From an uncultured Eubacterium sp. (GTDB lineage Bacteria; Bacillota; Clostridia; Oscillospirales; Acutalibacteraceae): a stretch of DNA of 64,000 bases. Each line of letters opens with the position of its first letter. The first letter of the stretch is position 1. The DNA lies in NCBI GenBank assembly GCA_905233545.1, contig CAJOEV010000001.1, positions 62,001 through 126,000 of the forward strand, in the 5' to 3' direction. The notes under the pieces were generated by a model. That model made no database searches. It saw only the letters and a list, made by a program, of their open reading frames with translations, and was not told the origin of the DNA. Below, one piece after another: positions 48,150 to 58,220 of the stretch. Made by a program: the position numbers and the translations under genes.

Positions 48150-48674
48150 ATGGAACTTACAAAAAGAGAAAAAACAATTAAATATCTGGTTTTTTGTCTT
48201 CTTATCGCTGCTGCGGCTCTTTTGCAGAATGTCGGAGGGCTATGGTTTGAAATCGGCAGCGCAAGATGTTTTTTCATCATACCCGTCTGCGTTATTATCG
48301 GGCTGGGTGAGGACGAAAGAACCTCCGCTCTTTTAGGGCTTTTTGCAGGCTTGCTCTGGGATATAGTCAGCGCTCAGCATATGGGATTTAACTGTGTATT
48401 CCTTATGGTTTTATGCTATATTGTTTCGGCGTTTGAAACCTTTATTTTCAGAGACACTTTCAAATTTGAATTCGTTTCAAATGTTGTTATTTCATTTTTG
48501 TATGTGATTTGTTATTGGCTGTTTTTCGTTCTCAGAAGAGGGGTTGACGGAAGCGCCGTCAGCTTTTTAACCTTCTATTTCCCATGCTTTGTTTACACAG
48601 CACTGATGATGCCGATTCTTTACTATATCATCAACCCGTTAAAACTTAAGCTTAACAAAGAAGAAAAAATTTAG
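48150..48674 (+). CDS. mreD: Rod shape-determining protein MreD
   Basis: Polytopic 174 aa between mreC and PBP2; FAGLLWDIVSAQHMGFNCVF. Confidence 0.88.
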   Translation: MELTKREKTIKYLVFCLLIAAAALLQNVGGLWFEIGSARCFFIIPVCVIIGLGEDERTSALLGLFAGLLWDIVSAQHMGFNCVFLMVLCYIVSAFETFIFRDTFKFEFVSNVVISFLYVICYWLFFVLRRGVDGSAVSFLTFYFPCFVYTALMMPILYYIINPLKLKLNKEEKI

Positions 48675-48712
48675 CACAGAATAACCGCTATTTTTAATTT
48701 TTACAGAAAGGA

Positions 48713-50761
48713 GTGATTGCCGTGGGCAGGATATATAAGAGCGCAAGAACAAGCTTTGCTCTTTTTCTTGTTGCTTTAACCGTTTTCGGATTTGCGTTTG
48801 AGCTTTACGATATTCAGATAAAGAATAATGAATACTATTCAGCGCAGAATAATACCGTTAAAACCTATAAAGTTCCTATTGAAGCCTCAAGGGGCGAAAT
48901 CCTTGACCGAAACGGTAATCCCCTTGTAACCAACCGTCAGGGCAACAGCGTTGTTCTCGACGCGGCGTATTTTCCCTCAACAAAAGAAAACTCCGAAAGA
49001 AACAGAATAGTTTTCAACTTAATAAAGCTTTTCAACAGAAACGGCGAGGAATATGTTCACAATCTTCCTCTAAAGCTCAACAAGAAAAACGAGGTTGTTT
49101 TCTTCACCGAGGAGGATGATGAAAACTTCGAAAGTGCAATAAAAACAATGAAGAGCAAAGACATGTTCAATCTCCAGAACTATGCAACTGCTCAGAACTG
49201 TTTTGACGCAATGATTGAAGAATATGAGCTCGAGGACTATCTTGAAAAATACGGAATTGAAATCGTTCTTGAAATCGGAAATGTCAGATATGAGCTGACA
49301 AGACTTTTGTTTTCGGTATCAAATCCCGTAACAATTGCCGAGGATGTAAAGGACGAAACCGTTGCGCTTATCAAAGAGGACAGCTCAAAATACAAGGGCG
49401 CAAATGTTAAGGTTGTTGCCTACAGGGAATATGCCGATTCAACCCTCGCGCCCCATATTCTCGGAACAGTCAGAAAGATTAATGCCGAGGAATATGAGCA
49501 GCTGAAAAATGAGGGCTACGGAATTAATGACGAAATCGGTGAATCGGGCATAGAAGGCTCGATGGAACAGTATCTCAGAGGAACTGCGGGTGAAAAAACC
49601 GTTACCATTGACGATAAGGGCAATGTAAGCGAAGAAGTCACCAGGGAGCCGATTCAGGGCGACACGATTATTCTTTCAATTGACAAGGATTTGCAGCGTC
49701 TTGCTCAGAAAAAACTTGAAAAAATCTGCAAGAGCGTTGATTATAATAATTCAACGGGTGCAGTAGTTGTTGAGGACTGCAATAACGGCGAAGTTCTTGC
49801 TGCGGCAAGTTATCCCGCATTTGATTTGAATGATTACTACGACCATTATAACGAGCTGACCAAGGACAGACTGACTCCGCTTTATAACCGTTTTGCAATG
49901 GGAACATATGCGCCGGGTTCAACATTTAAGCCGATGATGGCGGTTGCTTCTCTTGAAGAGGGGGCAATAACGCAGGGAACGGTTTTCAACTGCACAAACC
50001 ATCTTGAGGTTGCGGGTCATGTGTTCAAGTGTCTTGCTGCTCACGGAGGTGAAAATGTCAGAGGTGCACTCAGGGATTCCTGTAACGTTTTCTTCTACAA
50101 TTGTGCAAAAAGGCTCGGAATTGAAAAAATGAATTCCTACGGAGCTATGTTCGGACTCGGTGAGAAAACAGGAGTTGAAATCCCCGAGGCAAAGGGAATT
50201 CTCGCAGGTCCTGAATACAGAAAGAGATTTGATATGCTGTGGGCGCCGGGTGACACGGTCCAGGCGGCAATCGGACAGTCGGACAACCTGTTCACACCGC
50301 TTCAGCTTTGTAACTACTGTGCAACAATTGCAAACGGCGGAACAAGATATCAGATGCACTTTGTTAAATCGACAATTTCGAATTCAACCGATGTTGTCAA
50401 CGAAACGGGAATTAATATTGTTCAAACGATTGATGTTCAGGATAAGAACCTTGAGATTGTTCAGCAGGGTATGCGAATGGTTGCAACGGGTGGCGGTCCT
50501 GCAAATGTTTTCAGCAAGCTCGACACAAAAGTTGCCTGCAAAACGGGTACATCAACCGTCGTTGTTAAAGGAATCAAGCATAACAACGGATTCCTTATAA
50601 CCTATGCTCCGTACGACAACCCTGAGGTCAGTGTTGCAACGGCTATTGAAATGGCAGGCTCGGGTTCGTCAACAGCGGAAATAACATCATCAATTATCGA
50701 TTATTATTACTCGCATAACACCAATGAAAAGAAGGCTCAGAAAGACGGAATCTTATTATAA
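48713..50761 (+). CDS. mrdA: Penicillin-binding protein 2 class B transpeptidase (start may be GTG 48722)
   Basis: SRGEILDRNGNPLVTNRQG, APGSTFKPMMAVASLEEG (SxxK), KTGTST. Confidence 0.93.
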   Translation: MIAVGRIYKSARTSFALFLVALTVFGFAFELYDIQIKNNEYYSAQNNTVKTYKVPIEASRGEILDRNGNPLVTNRQGNSVVLDAAYFPSTKENSERNRIVFNLIKLFNRNGEEYVHNLPLKLNKKNEVVFFTEEDDENFESAIKTMKSKDMFNLQNYATAQNCFDAMIEEYELEDYLEKYGIEIVLEIGNVRYELTRLLFSVSNPVTIAEDVKDETVALIKEDSSKYKGANVKVVAYREYADSTLAPHILGTVRKINAEEYEQLKNEGYGINDEIGESGIEGSMEQYLRGTAGEKTVTIDDKGNVSEEVTREPIQGDTIILSIDKDLQRLAQKKLEKICKSVDYNNSTGAVVVEDCNNGEVLAAASYPAFDLNDYYDHYNELTKDRLTPLYNRFAMGTYAPGSTFKPMMAVASLEEGAITQGTVFNCTNHLEVAGHVFKCLAAHGGENVRGALRDSCNVFFYNCAKRLGIEKMNSYGAMFGLGEKTGVEIPEAKGILAGPEYRKRFDMLWAPGDTVQAAIGQSDNLFTPLQLCNYCATIANGGTRYQMHFVKSTISNSTDVVNETGINIVQTIDVQDKNLEIVQQGMRMVATGGGPANVFSKLDTKVACKTGTSTVVVKGIKHNNGFLITYAPYDNPEVSVATAIEMAGSGSSTAEITSSIIDYYYSHNTNEKKAQKDGILL

Positions 50762-50838
50762 TAAAAAATTACTTGATTAATAATAGACATTTGTGTTATT
50801 ATTAAAATGAAGAAATCCACGAAACCCATATCTCAGCA

Positions 50839-51261
50839 TTGGAGGAAAGTATGAATATTGCTCTTATAGCACACGATGCAAAAAAAGAATTACTGGTTCA
50901 GTTCTGTATAGCATACTGCGGTATTATCAGCCGCCACGATATCTGCGCAACGGGAACAACGGGCAAGCTTGTTAAAGAGGCAACAGGCCTTGATATCAAT
51001 TGCTTTTTAAGCGGTTCTCAAGGCGGAGGACAGCAGGTTGCAAGCCGTATTGCGTGCAATGAAATTGACCTTTTGATATTCTTCCGTGACCCGCTTACCG
51101 CAAAACCGCACGAGCCCAATGACAACGATTTGCTGAGACTTTGTGATGTTCACAACATTCCTTATGCAACCAATATTGCAACTGCAGAAGCGTTGATAAG
51201 AGGAATTGAACGCGGGGATTTTGAATGGCGCGAGATTGTTAATCCGCGTTATAACAGATAA
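50839..51261 (+). CDS. mgsA: Methylglyoxal synthase
   Basis: [62 protein letters not shown]. Confidence 0.96.
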   Translation: MEESMNIALIAHDAKKELLVQFCIAYCGIISRHDICATGTTGKLVKEATGLDINCFLSGSQGGGQQVASRIACNEIDLLIFFRDPLTAKPHEPNDNDLLRLCDVHNIPYATNIATAEALIRGIERGDFEWREIVNPRYNR

Positions 51262-51281
51262 ATGACTGCCTCAATAATCAG

Positions 51282-51347
51282 GGGAGGGTCTCTGCGCCCT
51301 CCCGTTTAATTATAAATACGGACTCGGGCGGGCGTGGAAACCCGCCC
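51282..51347. repeat. Two G3nG3 palindromes between mgsA and hisS
   Basis: GGGAGGG-TCTCTGCG-CCCTCCC (51282-51303) and GGGCGGG-CGTGGAAA-CCCGCCC (51326-51347). Confidence 0.85.
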
Positions 51348-51383
51348 CTACATTTGTAAAAAACCAAAGTATAGGAGAACTTT

Positions 51384-52727
51384 ATGGCGTTATTAACTAA
51401 GGCGATTAAAGGAACAAAGGACGTTCTGCCAAATGAAGTTTATAAAAATCAATACATAGAAGCAACCTGTTTAACCGCTGCTCAAAATTGCGGATTTAAG
51501 GAAATAAGAACTCCCGTTTTTGAACACACCGAGCTTTTTCAGCGCGGAGTAGGCGACACAACCGATGTTGTTCAGAAGGAAATGTATACCTTTGACGACA
51601 AGGGCGGAAGGTCTATAACTCTTCGTCCCGAGGGAACAGCGGGCGCAGCGCGTTCATTTCTTGAAAATGGGCTGAGCAATGAAACTCTTCCGCAGAAGGT
51701 TTGCTATTTAACTTCGTGCTACCGCTATGAAAAGCCCCAGGCAGGAAGACTGCGCGAATTCCATCAGTTCGGAGTTGAAAGCTTCGGCGCAAGCGAAGCA
51801 ATTGCCGACGCTGAGATTATTTCTCTTGCAAAGCAGATTTTTGATGAGCTCGGAGTTAAGGAGCTTCATCTTGAAATAAATTCAATCGGATGTCCCGAAT
51901 GCAGAAAGGCGTACCACAGTGCGCTCAAGGAGTACTTTTCATCAAAGCAGGACGAGCTTTGCTCAAACTGCAGAGAAAGGCTCGACAGAAATCCGATGCG
52001 CCTTCTTGACTGCAAGGTACCATCTTGCAAGGAGATTGCAAAGGACGCTCCTGTTGTTCTTGATTATCTTTGTGATGAATGCAAGGAGCATTTTGAAAAG
52101 GTTAAAAAGTACCTTGATGCTATGAATATTGAATATCAGGTTAACCCAAAGATTGTCCGCGGACTTGATTACTATACTAAAACCGTATTCGAGTTTGTTG
52201 CCGATTCAATCGGCGCGCAGGGAACCGTTTGCGGCGGCGGAAGATACGACGGACTCATTGAAGAACTCGGCGGCGCAAAAACACCGTCACTCGGATTTGG
52301 AATGGGACTTGAAAGACTTCAGCTTGTTATGGAAGCTCAGGGCTGTGAATTCCCCGAGCCCGAACGCCCCGATTTATTCATTGCCGCGCTTGGCGAAAAG
52401 GCTCAGCTCAAAGCGGTAGAAATTGCAAAGGATATGCGCGACGAGGGCTTTTCGGTTATCTATGATTTAAACGGAAGGTCGCTTCGTGCACAGATGAAAT
52501 ATGCCGATAAGCTCGGCGCAAAATTCAATATCGTTATTGGTGACAGTGAGGTTGAAGAGGGCAGGGCAAAGCTCAAGAATATGAACAGCGGTGAGAGCAC
52601 CGATATTGATTTAACAACCTTTGTTTCGGGCTTTTATTCGGTAAGTATGAACGAATCTCTCAAGGACCTTGAGATTAACGGCGAGGTTTTGGATTTTAAT
52701 TCTCTTTTCGGTTTGGAGGAAAACTAA
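51384..52727 (+). CDS. hisS: Histidyl-tRNA synthetase
   Basis: KGTKDVLPNE, RPEGTAGAARSFLENG, VRGLDYYTKTVFEF, GGGRYDGL. Confidence 0.97.
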   Translation: MALLTKAIKGTKDVLPNEVYKNQYIEATCLTAAQNCGFKEIRTPVFEHTELFQRGVGDTTDVVQKEMYTFDDKGGRSITLRPEGTAGAARSFLENGLSNETLPQKVCYLTSCYRYEKPQAGRLREFHQFGVESFGASEAIADAEIISLAKQIFDELGVKELHLEINSIGCPECRKAYHSALKEYFSSKQDELCSNCRERLDRNPMRLLDCKVPSCKEIAKDAPVVLDYLCDECKEHFEKVKKYLDAMNIEYQVNPKIVRGLDYYTKTVFEFVADSIGAQGTVCGGGRYDGLIEELGGAKTPSLGFGMGLERLQLVMEAQGCEFPEPERPDLFIAALGEKAQLKAVEIAKDMRDEGFSVIYDLNGRSLRAQMKYADKLGAKFNIVIGDSEVEEGRAKLKNMNSGESTDIDLTTFVSGFYSVSMNESLKDLEINGEVLDFNSLFGLEEN

Positions 52728-54508
52728 TGGATAGCTTAAAAGGACTTAAAAGAACTGCATACTGTGCAGAGTTTGATATGAGTAACGTCGGTCAGGAGAT
52801 AACTGTTTACGGCTGGGTCCAGAGACAGCGCGACCTCGGTAACCTCATATTTGTTGACATTCGCGACAGAAGCGGAATCATTCAGCTTTCCTTCAACAGC
52901 GAAACTGACCCCGAGATTTTTGAAAAGGCTCACAGCGTACGCCCCGAATATGTTGTTGCAGCAGTCGGAACAGTTGCCGAAAGAGAGAGCAAAAACCCCG
53001 ATATCCCGACGGGCGATATCGAGGTTATGGTTAGTGATTTCAGAATTATATCAAAGGCAGAAACACCGCCGTTTGTTATTGAAAACAGCGATACTGTAGG
53101 CGACGAAACAACCCTTAAATACAGATATCTCAATCTCAGAAACGAAAAACTTACAAACAATATTTTAATGCGCCACAAAATTGCAAAAATTGCAAGGGAT
53201 TATTTCTATGATAATGATTTCATCGAGATTGAAACCCCAATGATGATTAAATCAACTCCCGAAGGCGCAAGGGACTATGTTGTTCCATCAAGAATACATA
53301 AGGGCAAATTCTATGCGCTTCCTCAGTCACCCCAGATATATAAGCAGCTTTGTATGATTGCAGGATTTGACAGATATATCCAGCTTGCGCGCTGCTTCAG
53401 GGACGAGGATTTAAGAGCGGACCGTCAGCCCGAGTTCACTCAGATAGACCTTGAGATGAGCTTTGTTGAGCTTGATGATATTATGGATATGGCAGAGGGC
53501 TTTATCAGAAAGCTTATGAAAGAAACTCTCGGCGTTGAGCTTCCCGAAAAGTTCACAAGAATGAGCTTTGAAGAGGCAATGAACAAATACGGCTCCGATA
53601 AGCCCGACACGAGATTTGATATGCTCATTGAGGATATTTCCGATTGGGCGGATAAAACCGATTTTGTTGTATTTAAAAATGCGATTGCCGACGGCGGAAG
53701 CGTTAAGGCGATTGTTGCAAAGAACGCCGCAGCGCACTATACAAGAAAGAAAATAGACAAATTAACCGAGCATGCAAAGGGTATCGGCGCAAAAGGACTT
53801 GCATATATCCGCTGGGCTGATGAAGCGCCCAACTGTTCGTTCAACAAATTCCTTAAAGAGGGCGAGCTCGACGCACTTATTAATGAGCTCGGCGCAGAAA
53901 AGGGCGACGTTGTTTTCATCGTATCCGACAAAACAAGAAAAGCGCTCACGATTATGGGTGCACTTCGTCTGATAATTGCAAAAGAACTTGAAATTATTCC
54001 CGAGGGCAAGTGGAACTATCTGTGGATAACCGAAATGCCGTTCTTTGAATATGATGAGGATGCTCAGGACTGGGTTGCAGCTCACCATCCGTTTACAATG
54101 CCGATGGAAGAAAGCATTCAGTATCTTGACACCGATAAATCAAAGGTTAATGCTCAGGCGTTTGACCTTGTTCTCAACGGCACCGAGCTTTCGTCGGGCT
54201 CAATGAGAATTACCGATTGCGCTTTGCAGACAAAGATGTTTGAACTTCTCGGAATGGAGCAGGAGGAAATCGATGCAAAATTCGGATTCCTTGTTGATGC
54301 ATATCACTATGCTTCGCCTCCTCACGGCGGAATGGGCATTGGTCTCGACAGACTTGCAATGCTTATCTGCGGTGCTGATTCCCTCAGGGATGTTGTTGCA
54401 TTCCCGAAGGTTCAGAATGCAAGCGAACTTATGAGCGGAGCACCGTCGTTTATTGATGATGTTCAGCTTGAGGAGCTTTCACTTGATATATTAGGGGACG
54501 AAGAGTAA
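52727..54508 (+). CDS. aspS: Aspartyl-tRNA synthetase
   Basis: VYGWVQRQRDLGNLIFVDIRDRSGIIQL, RCFRDEDLRADRQPEFTQIDLEMSF, GGMGIGLDRLAMLICG. Confidence 0.97.
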   Translation: MDSLKGLKRTAYCAEFDMSNVGQEITVYGWVQRQRDLGNLIFVDIRDRSGIIQLSFNSETDPEIFEKAHSVRPEYVVAAVGTVAERESKNPDIPTGDIEVMVSDFRIISKAETPPFVIENSDTVGDETTLKYRYLNLRNEKLTNNILMRHKIAKIARDYFYDNDFIEIETPMMIKSTPEGARDYVVPSRIHKGKFYALPQSPQIYKQLCMIAGFDRYIQLARCFRDEDLRADRQPEFTQIDLEMSFVELDDIMDMAEGFIRKLMKETLGVELPEKFTRMSFEEAMNKYGSDKPDTRFDMLIEDISDWADKTDFVVFKNAIADGGSVKAIVAKNAAAHYTRKKIDKLTEHAKGIGAKGLAYIRWADEAPNCSFNKFLKEGELDALINELGAEKGDVVFIVSDKTRKALTIMGALRLIIAKELEIIPEGKWNYLWITEMPFFEYDEDAQDWVAAHHPFTMPMEESIQYLDTDKSKVNAQAFDLVLNGTELSSGSMRITDCALQTKMFELLGMEQEEIDAKFGFLVDAYHYASPPHGGMGIGLDRLAMLICGADSLRDVVAFPKVQNASELMSGAPSFIDDVQLEELSLDILGDEE

Positions 54509-55101
54509 TGGAAAAAGAGCATTATAATTTTTTCGCAATGGTTAACAGAATGAAACTGATTAACCGTTGGGCGTTAATGCAGAACACTCAAAGTGAAAAT
54601 ATTGCAGAACACAGTCACTCCGTGGCTGTTATTGCTCATGCACTGGCGCTTATCGGCAACAAGGAGTTTGGCAGAAATTATAACGCCGAAAGAGTTGCCG
54701 TGCTTGCGCTCTACCACGATACAACCGAGGTTATAACAGGCGATATGCCCACCCCCGTTAAGTACTATAACGATGAAATCAAAAATGTATATAAAGAGGT
54801 TGAAGCTGTTGCGGGTGAGCGCCTTTTGAAAATGCTTCCCGATGATTATAAATCCGAATACACATCTCTTTTTGAAAAAAATGAAGAGGACAGAGATTTA
54901 TGGAAGCTGGTTAAAGCGGCGGACAAAATCAGCGCGCTCATCAAATGCATTGAGGAATACAGAATGGGCAACAAGGAGTTTGAAATTGCTCTTAAAGCCC
55001 AGGAAAAAAAGATTGAAGAAATCAATCTTCCTGAGGTTCAGTTCTTCAATGAGCACTTCCTTCCCGCATACTATTTAACTCTTGATGAACATACAAAGTA
55101 A
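54508..55101 (+). CDS. HD-domain 5'-deoxynucleotidase (YfbR-like)
   Basis: MKLINRWALMQNTQSENIAEHSHSVAVIAHAL, LYHDTTEVITGDMPTPVKYYN. Confidence 0.9.
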   Translation: MEKEHYNFFAMVNRMKLINRWALMQNTQSENIAEHSHSVAVIAHALALIGNKEFGRNYNAERVAVLALYHDTTEVITGDMPTPVKYYNDEIKNVYKEVEAVAGERLLKMLPDDYKSEYTSLFEKNEEDRDLWKLVKAADKISALIKCIEEYRMGNKEFEIALKAQEKKIEEINLPEVQFFNEHFLPAYYLTLDEHTK

Positions 55102-55116
55102 TAAGCAACAACAAGA

Positions 55117-55142
55117 CCCCAACCGAAACGGTTGGGGCTTCG
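55117..55142. terminator. Terminator between convergent genes
   Basis: CCCCAACCG-aaa-CGGTTGGGG then CTTCGTT. Confidence 0.8.
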
Positions 55143-55154
55143 TTATATATAAAA

Positions 55155-56279
55155 CTATTTAATTATTCCGTATTTCAGTTTGACTCGAAGTATTCTGCGA
55201 ACGCTGCTGTCAATGCGGGATTCTTTGATTTCTCCGTCCATAACGGCTTTTCTTATAGCAATTCTGCTTGTTATTCCGTATGGGGTGCAAAGCATATCAT
55301 TACCTGCCTTAACAGCTTTAACGGCGATTTCTTCTTTGCTGCCGTATTTATTCTTTACTCCGCTCATACCTAAACTGTCGGTTACAATTATTCCGTCAAA
55401 GCCCATTTCTTCACGCAGATATTTATGCACCTTGTAGGACATTGAAGCGGTGTTTTTACTGTCGAAGCATTTAACAATATTATGATTAACCATAATCATT
55501 GGAACGCCCGCTTTTATGCCCGCCTCAAAAGGCTTTAAATCTTTTGATTCAAAATCTTCTTTACTGTGCTTATCAACAATAACATCCTTGTGGGTATCGC
55601 CGTTGTTTCCGTATCCGGGAAAATGCTTTAAAGTTGAAACGCAGTTTCTTTTATTCATTTCGGTAACGGAAAGCCTAATGAATTTTGATGTACTGCTTGC
55701 ACTCGTTGAAAATGCACGGCTGTAGATATAATCCTTTTTACTGTATGCAACATCGGCAACGGGAGCAAGATTTGTGTTGATTTCAAGGTTTTTAAGGAAA
55801 TTGGATTTCCATCTTGCGTCGTCCTGAATGCCCTGCCAGTCGCCTGCTTTGTATACCTCGCGGGGAGATTTATATGGCGTTTTGCGGAATTGCTTGAATT
55901 TTGAAACACGTACAACTGTTCCGCCCTCTTCATCAACGGCAATAAACATATTGGCTTTTGAAACCTTCTGTATGCCCTTGATTTTCTTCCGAATTTTGGT
56001 TGGTGTGCTTTTTTCAAATGAGTCCGCAAAAAGAATATATCCTCCAAACTGCCATTTTTCCTGAGTTGCCTGCGGTTTTTGCTTTGGAATGGATACAAGA
56101 AGCATTTGCGCAATCTTTTCGCTGAGCGTCATTGATTTCAGTATTTCTTCAACCCTGCTTTCAATTTCCTTGTCTTTTCCTTCAATTGCATATGCCTGCG
56201 AAGTAACCGAAAGACTTACGCTGAGCGAGATAATTACTGCCAGAACAATACTGAATGTGCGAAGTAATCTTTTTTTCAT
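55155..56279 (-). CDS. Glycoside hydrolase family 3 (beta-N-acetylhexosaminidase-like), secreted
   Basis: Signal peptide, MSLSEKIAQMLLVS, FIAVDEEGGTVVRV, CVSTLKHFPGYGNNGDTHKD, IIVTDSLGMSGV. Confidence 0.92.
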   Translation of the reverse strand: MKKRLLRTFSIVLAVIISLSVSLSVTSQAYAIEGKDKEIESRVEEILKSMTLSEKIAQMLLVSIPKQKPQATQEKWQFGGYILFADSFEKSTPTKIRKKIKGIQKVSKANMFIAVDEEGGTVVRVSKFKQFRKTPYKSPREVYKAGDWQGIQDDARWKSNFLKNLEINTNLAPVADVAYSKKDYIYSRAFSTSASSTSKFIRLSVTEMNKRNCVSTLKHFPGYGNNGDTHKDVIVDKHSKEDFESKDLKPFEAGIKAGVPMIMVNHNIVKCFDSKNTASMSYKVHKYLREEMGFDGIIVTDSLGMSGVKNKYGSKEEIAVKAVKAGNDMLCTPYGITSRIAIRKAVMDGEIKESRIDSSVRRILRVKLKYGIIK

Positions 56280-56363
56280 AAGTGTTTTCCTTATAAATCA
56301 AAATTCGGCAGAAATTCAATATCTGTAAACATCTGCCGAATTTTTGCTGTTTTTGGTTTTGAA

Positions 56364-56501
56364 ACTAATAGTTAACAGTTATAAACTAATAACTAATTTC
56401 GCGTAGCGTTTTTCACTCGCGACGAAACAGTCCACCGGACTGTTTCTCACCAAATCAAAGATTTGGAGCTCGTCTCTCGAAAACCGGACAAGACGGTTTT
56501 C
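56364..56501. repeat. Intergenic 7-nt-period element D followed by a run of four hairpins
   Basis: ACTAATA GTTAACA GTTATAA ACTAATA ACTAATT, then TCGCG...CGCGA, GAAACAGTCC-acc-GGACTGTTTC, CCAAATC-aaa-GATTTGG, GAAAACCG-gacaaga-CGGTTTTC. Confidence 0.85.
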
Positions 56502-57485
56502 TCACTCCCACTCAATTGTAGCCGGAGCTTTGGGTGTGAGGTCGAAGAGAACGCGGTTAACGTTCTCAACCTCGCTTGTGATTCTGTTTGTGATATGCTC
56601 AAGCAGAACGAACGGAACGTTTTCAACCGTTGCGCTCATGGCGTCCTTTGTGTTGATTGCTCTTATTATAACGGGATATTTGAAGGTGCGTTTGCCGTTT
56701 TCATCAATTCCAACTGATTTAAAATCGGGAACTGCGGTGAAATATTGCCAAACCTTTCCTTCGAGTCCGTTTTTAGCAAATTCTTCTCTTAGAATTGCAT
56801 CGCTTTCTCTTACTGCCTCAAGTCTGTCCCTTGTTATTGCGCCGAGGCATCTTACGCCGAGACCGGGTCCCGGGAAGGGCTGACGGTATACCATATTATC
56901 GGGAAGTCCGAGCGCTTTGCCGACAACTCTGACTTCATCTTTAAAGAGGAGCTTAACAGGTTCAACAAGTTCAAACTGAAGGTCCTCGGGAAGTCCGCCA
57001 ACATTGTGGTGAGCTTTAACGCCGTCGCTTTCAAGAATATCGGGATAAATAGTTCCCTGAGCGAGAAATTCGATTCCGTCGAGCTTTCTTGCTTCTTCTT
57101 CAAAAACTCTGATAAATTCAGCGCCGATAATCTTTCTCTTTTTCTCGGGCTCTGCAACGCCTGCAAGTTTGTCAAGAAAACGGTCTACAGCGTCAACGTA
57201 AATAAGGTTTGCATCCATCTGATTTCTGAAAACCTCAACAACCTGCTCGGGCTCGCCCTTTCTGAGTAAGCCGTGGTTTACATGAACGCAAACAAGCTGT
57301 TTGCCGATTGCTTTGATAAGAAGCGCAGCAACAACCGATGAGTCAACACCGCCTGATAAAGCAAGAAGAACTTTCTTGTCGCCAACCTGCTCTTTAATCT
57401 CTTTGATTTGCTCGTCGATAAATGCGTTTGCAAGCTCGGGAGTTGTTATTCTTTCCATTGTTTCGGGTCTTACATTACTGTTCAT
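56502..57485 (-). CDS. Stand-alone GMP synthase ATP-PPase/dimerisation domain (no glutaminase domain)
   Basis: [55 protein letters not shown]-terminus [14 protein letters not shown]-terminus has no GATase. Confidence 0.92.
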   Translation of the reverse strand: MNSNVRPETMERITTPELANAFIDEQIKEIKEQVGDKKVLLALSGGVDSSVVAALLIKAIGKQLVCVHVNHGLLRKGEPEQVVEVFRNQMDANLIYVDAVDRFLDKLAGVAEPEKKRKIIGAEFIRVFEEEARKLDGIEFLAQGTIYPDILESDGVKAHHNVGGLPEDLQFELVEPVKLLFKDEVRVVGKALGLPDNMVYRQPFPGPGLGVRCLGAITRDRLEAVRESDAILREEFAKNGLEGKVWQYFTAVPDFKSVGIDENGKRTFKYPVIIRAINTKDAMSATVENVPFVLLEHITNRITSEVENVNRVLFDLTPKAPATIEWE

Positions 57486-57544
57486 TGTTGTCCCTCCATA
57501 AATAATATTTGATTAATTATACCAAAACCTAAGTGCTCGGTCAA

Positions 57545-58219
57545 CTATACTAAATAGTTTTTTAAATGTTCTTTTGATTCATATGTTTTTGATACTTCAC
57601 TGAGCATACTCTCATAAAAATCCTGCGCGGATTTTCTTCGGCTTTCGGCGATTTCTCTGCCCTTTTCGGTCTTAAGCTTTGAATAGATTTTTTCAAGCTT
57701 GAATTTGTATTCCTGAAAGAATGAAACGCCCTTGTCGTCTTCACCGTTGAGAACATTTCTGTTTTCATCAAGATTATAAAGGGGCTCGCCGAGAAAAGCA
57801 TTATAGTAGAGAGTTCTTGCAATTCCCATTGTTCCTGCAACATCAATTTTATCCGAATCAAAAAGTATTTTCGCCTCAATTGTTTTAGGCGGATTGTCTC
57901 CTCTGAAACGGTGGGCGCTTATGCATTCCGAAACAGCAGCGGCAAAGTTTTCTTCAAAACCATTTTCAATCATAAAATCATATGCCTTTATAGCGCCAAC
58001 CTCCGCGTGGCAGAGCTTTGGATTTTCAAACTGCTCTTTTCTTCCGATATCGTGGAGCAGGCATGCTGCAATAAGAATATCAAAATCAACATTTGTTTCG
58101 CTCTGAGCGATTTCAAGCGCTGTATAAAGCACTCTGTAGATATGCTCTTTATCATGGGCGTTGTTATCCATGCACGAAAGCATATAGTTTTCAAGAAGTT
58201 CAAAAGTTTCTTTTTTCAT
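57545..58219 (-). CDS. HD-domain phosphohydrolase
   Basis: DNNAHDKEHIYRVLYTALEIA, AACLLHDIGRKEQ, FDSDKIDVAGTMGIART. Confidence 0.88.
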   Translation of the reverse strand: MKKETFELLENYMLSCMDNNAHDKEHIYRVLYTALEIAQSETNVDFDILIAACLLHDIGRKEQFENPKLCHAEVGAIKAYDFMIENGFEENFAAAVSECISAHRFRGDNPPKTIEAKILFDSDKIDVAGTMGIARTLYYNAFLGEPLYNLDENRNVLNGEDDKGVSFFQEYKFKLEKIYSKLKTEKGREIAESRRKSAQDFYESMLSEVSKTYESKEHLKNYLV

Positions 58220-58220
58220 T

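Noticed and set aside
32095-56501. CRISPR array interpretation of the short repeats
   Set aside because: Period is 7 nt with no spacers and no cas genes in the window.
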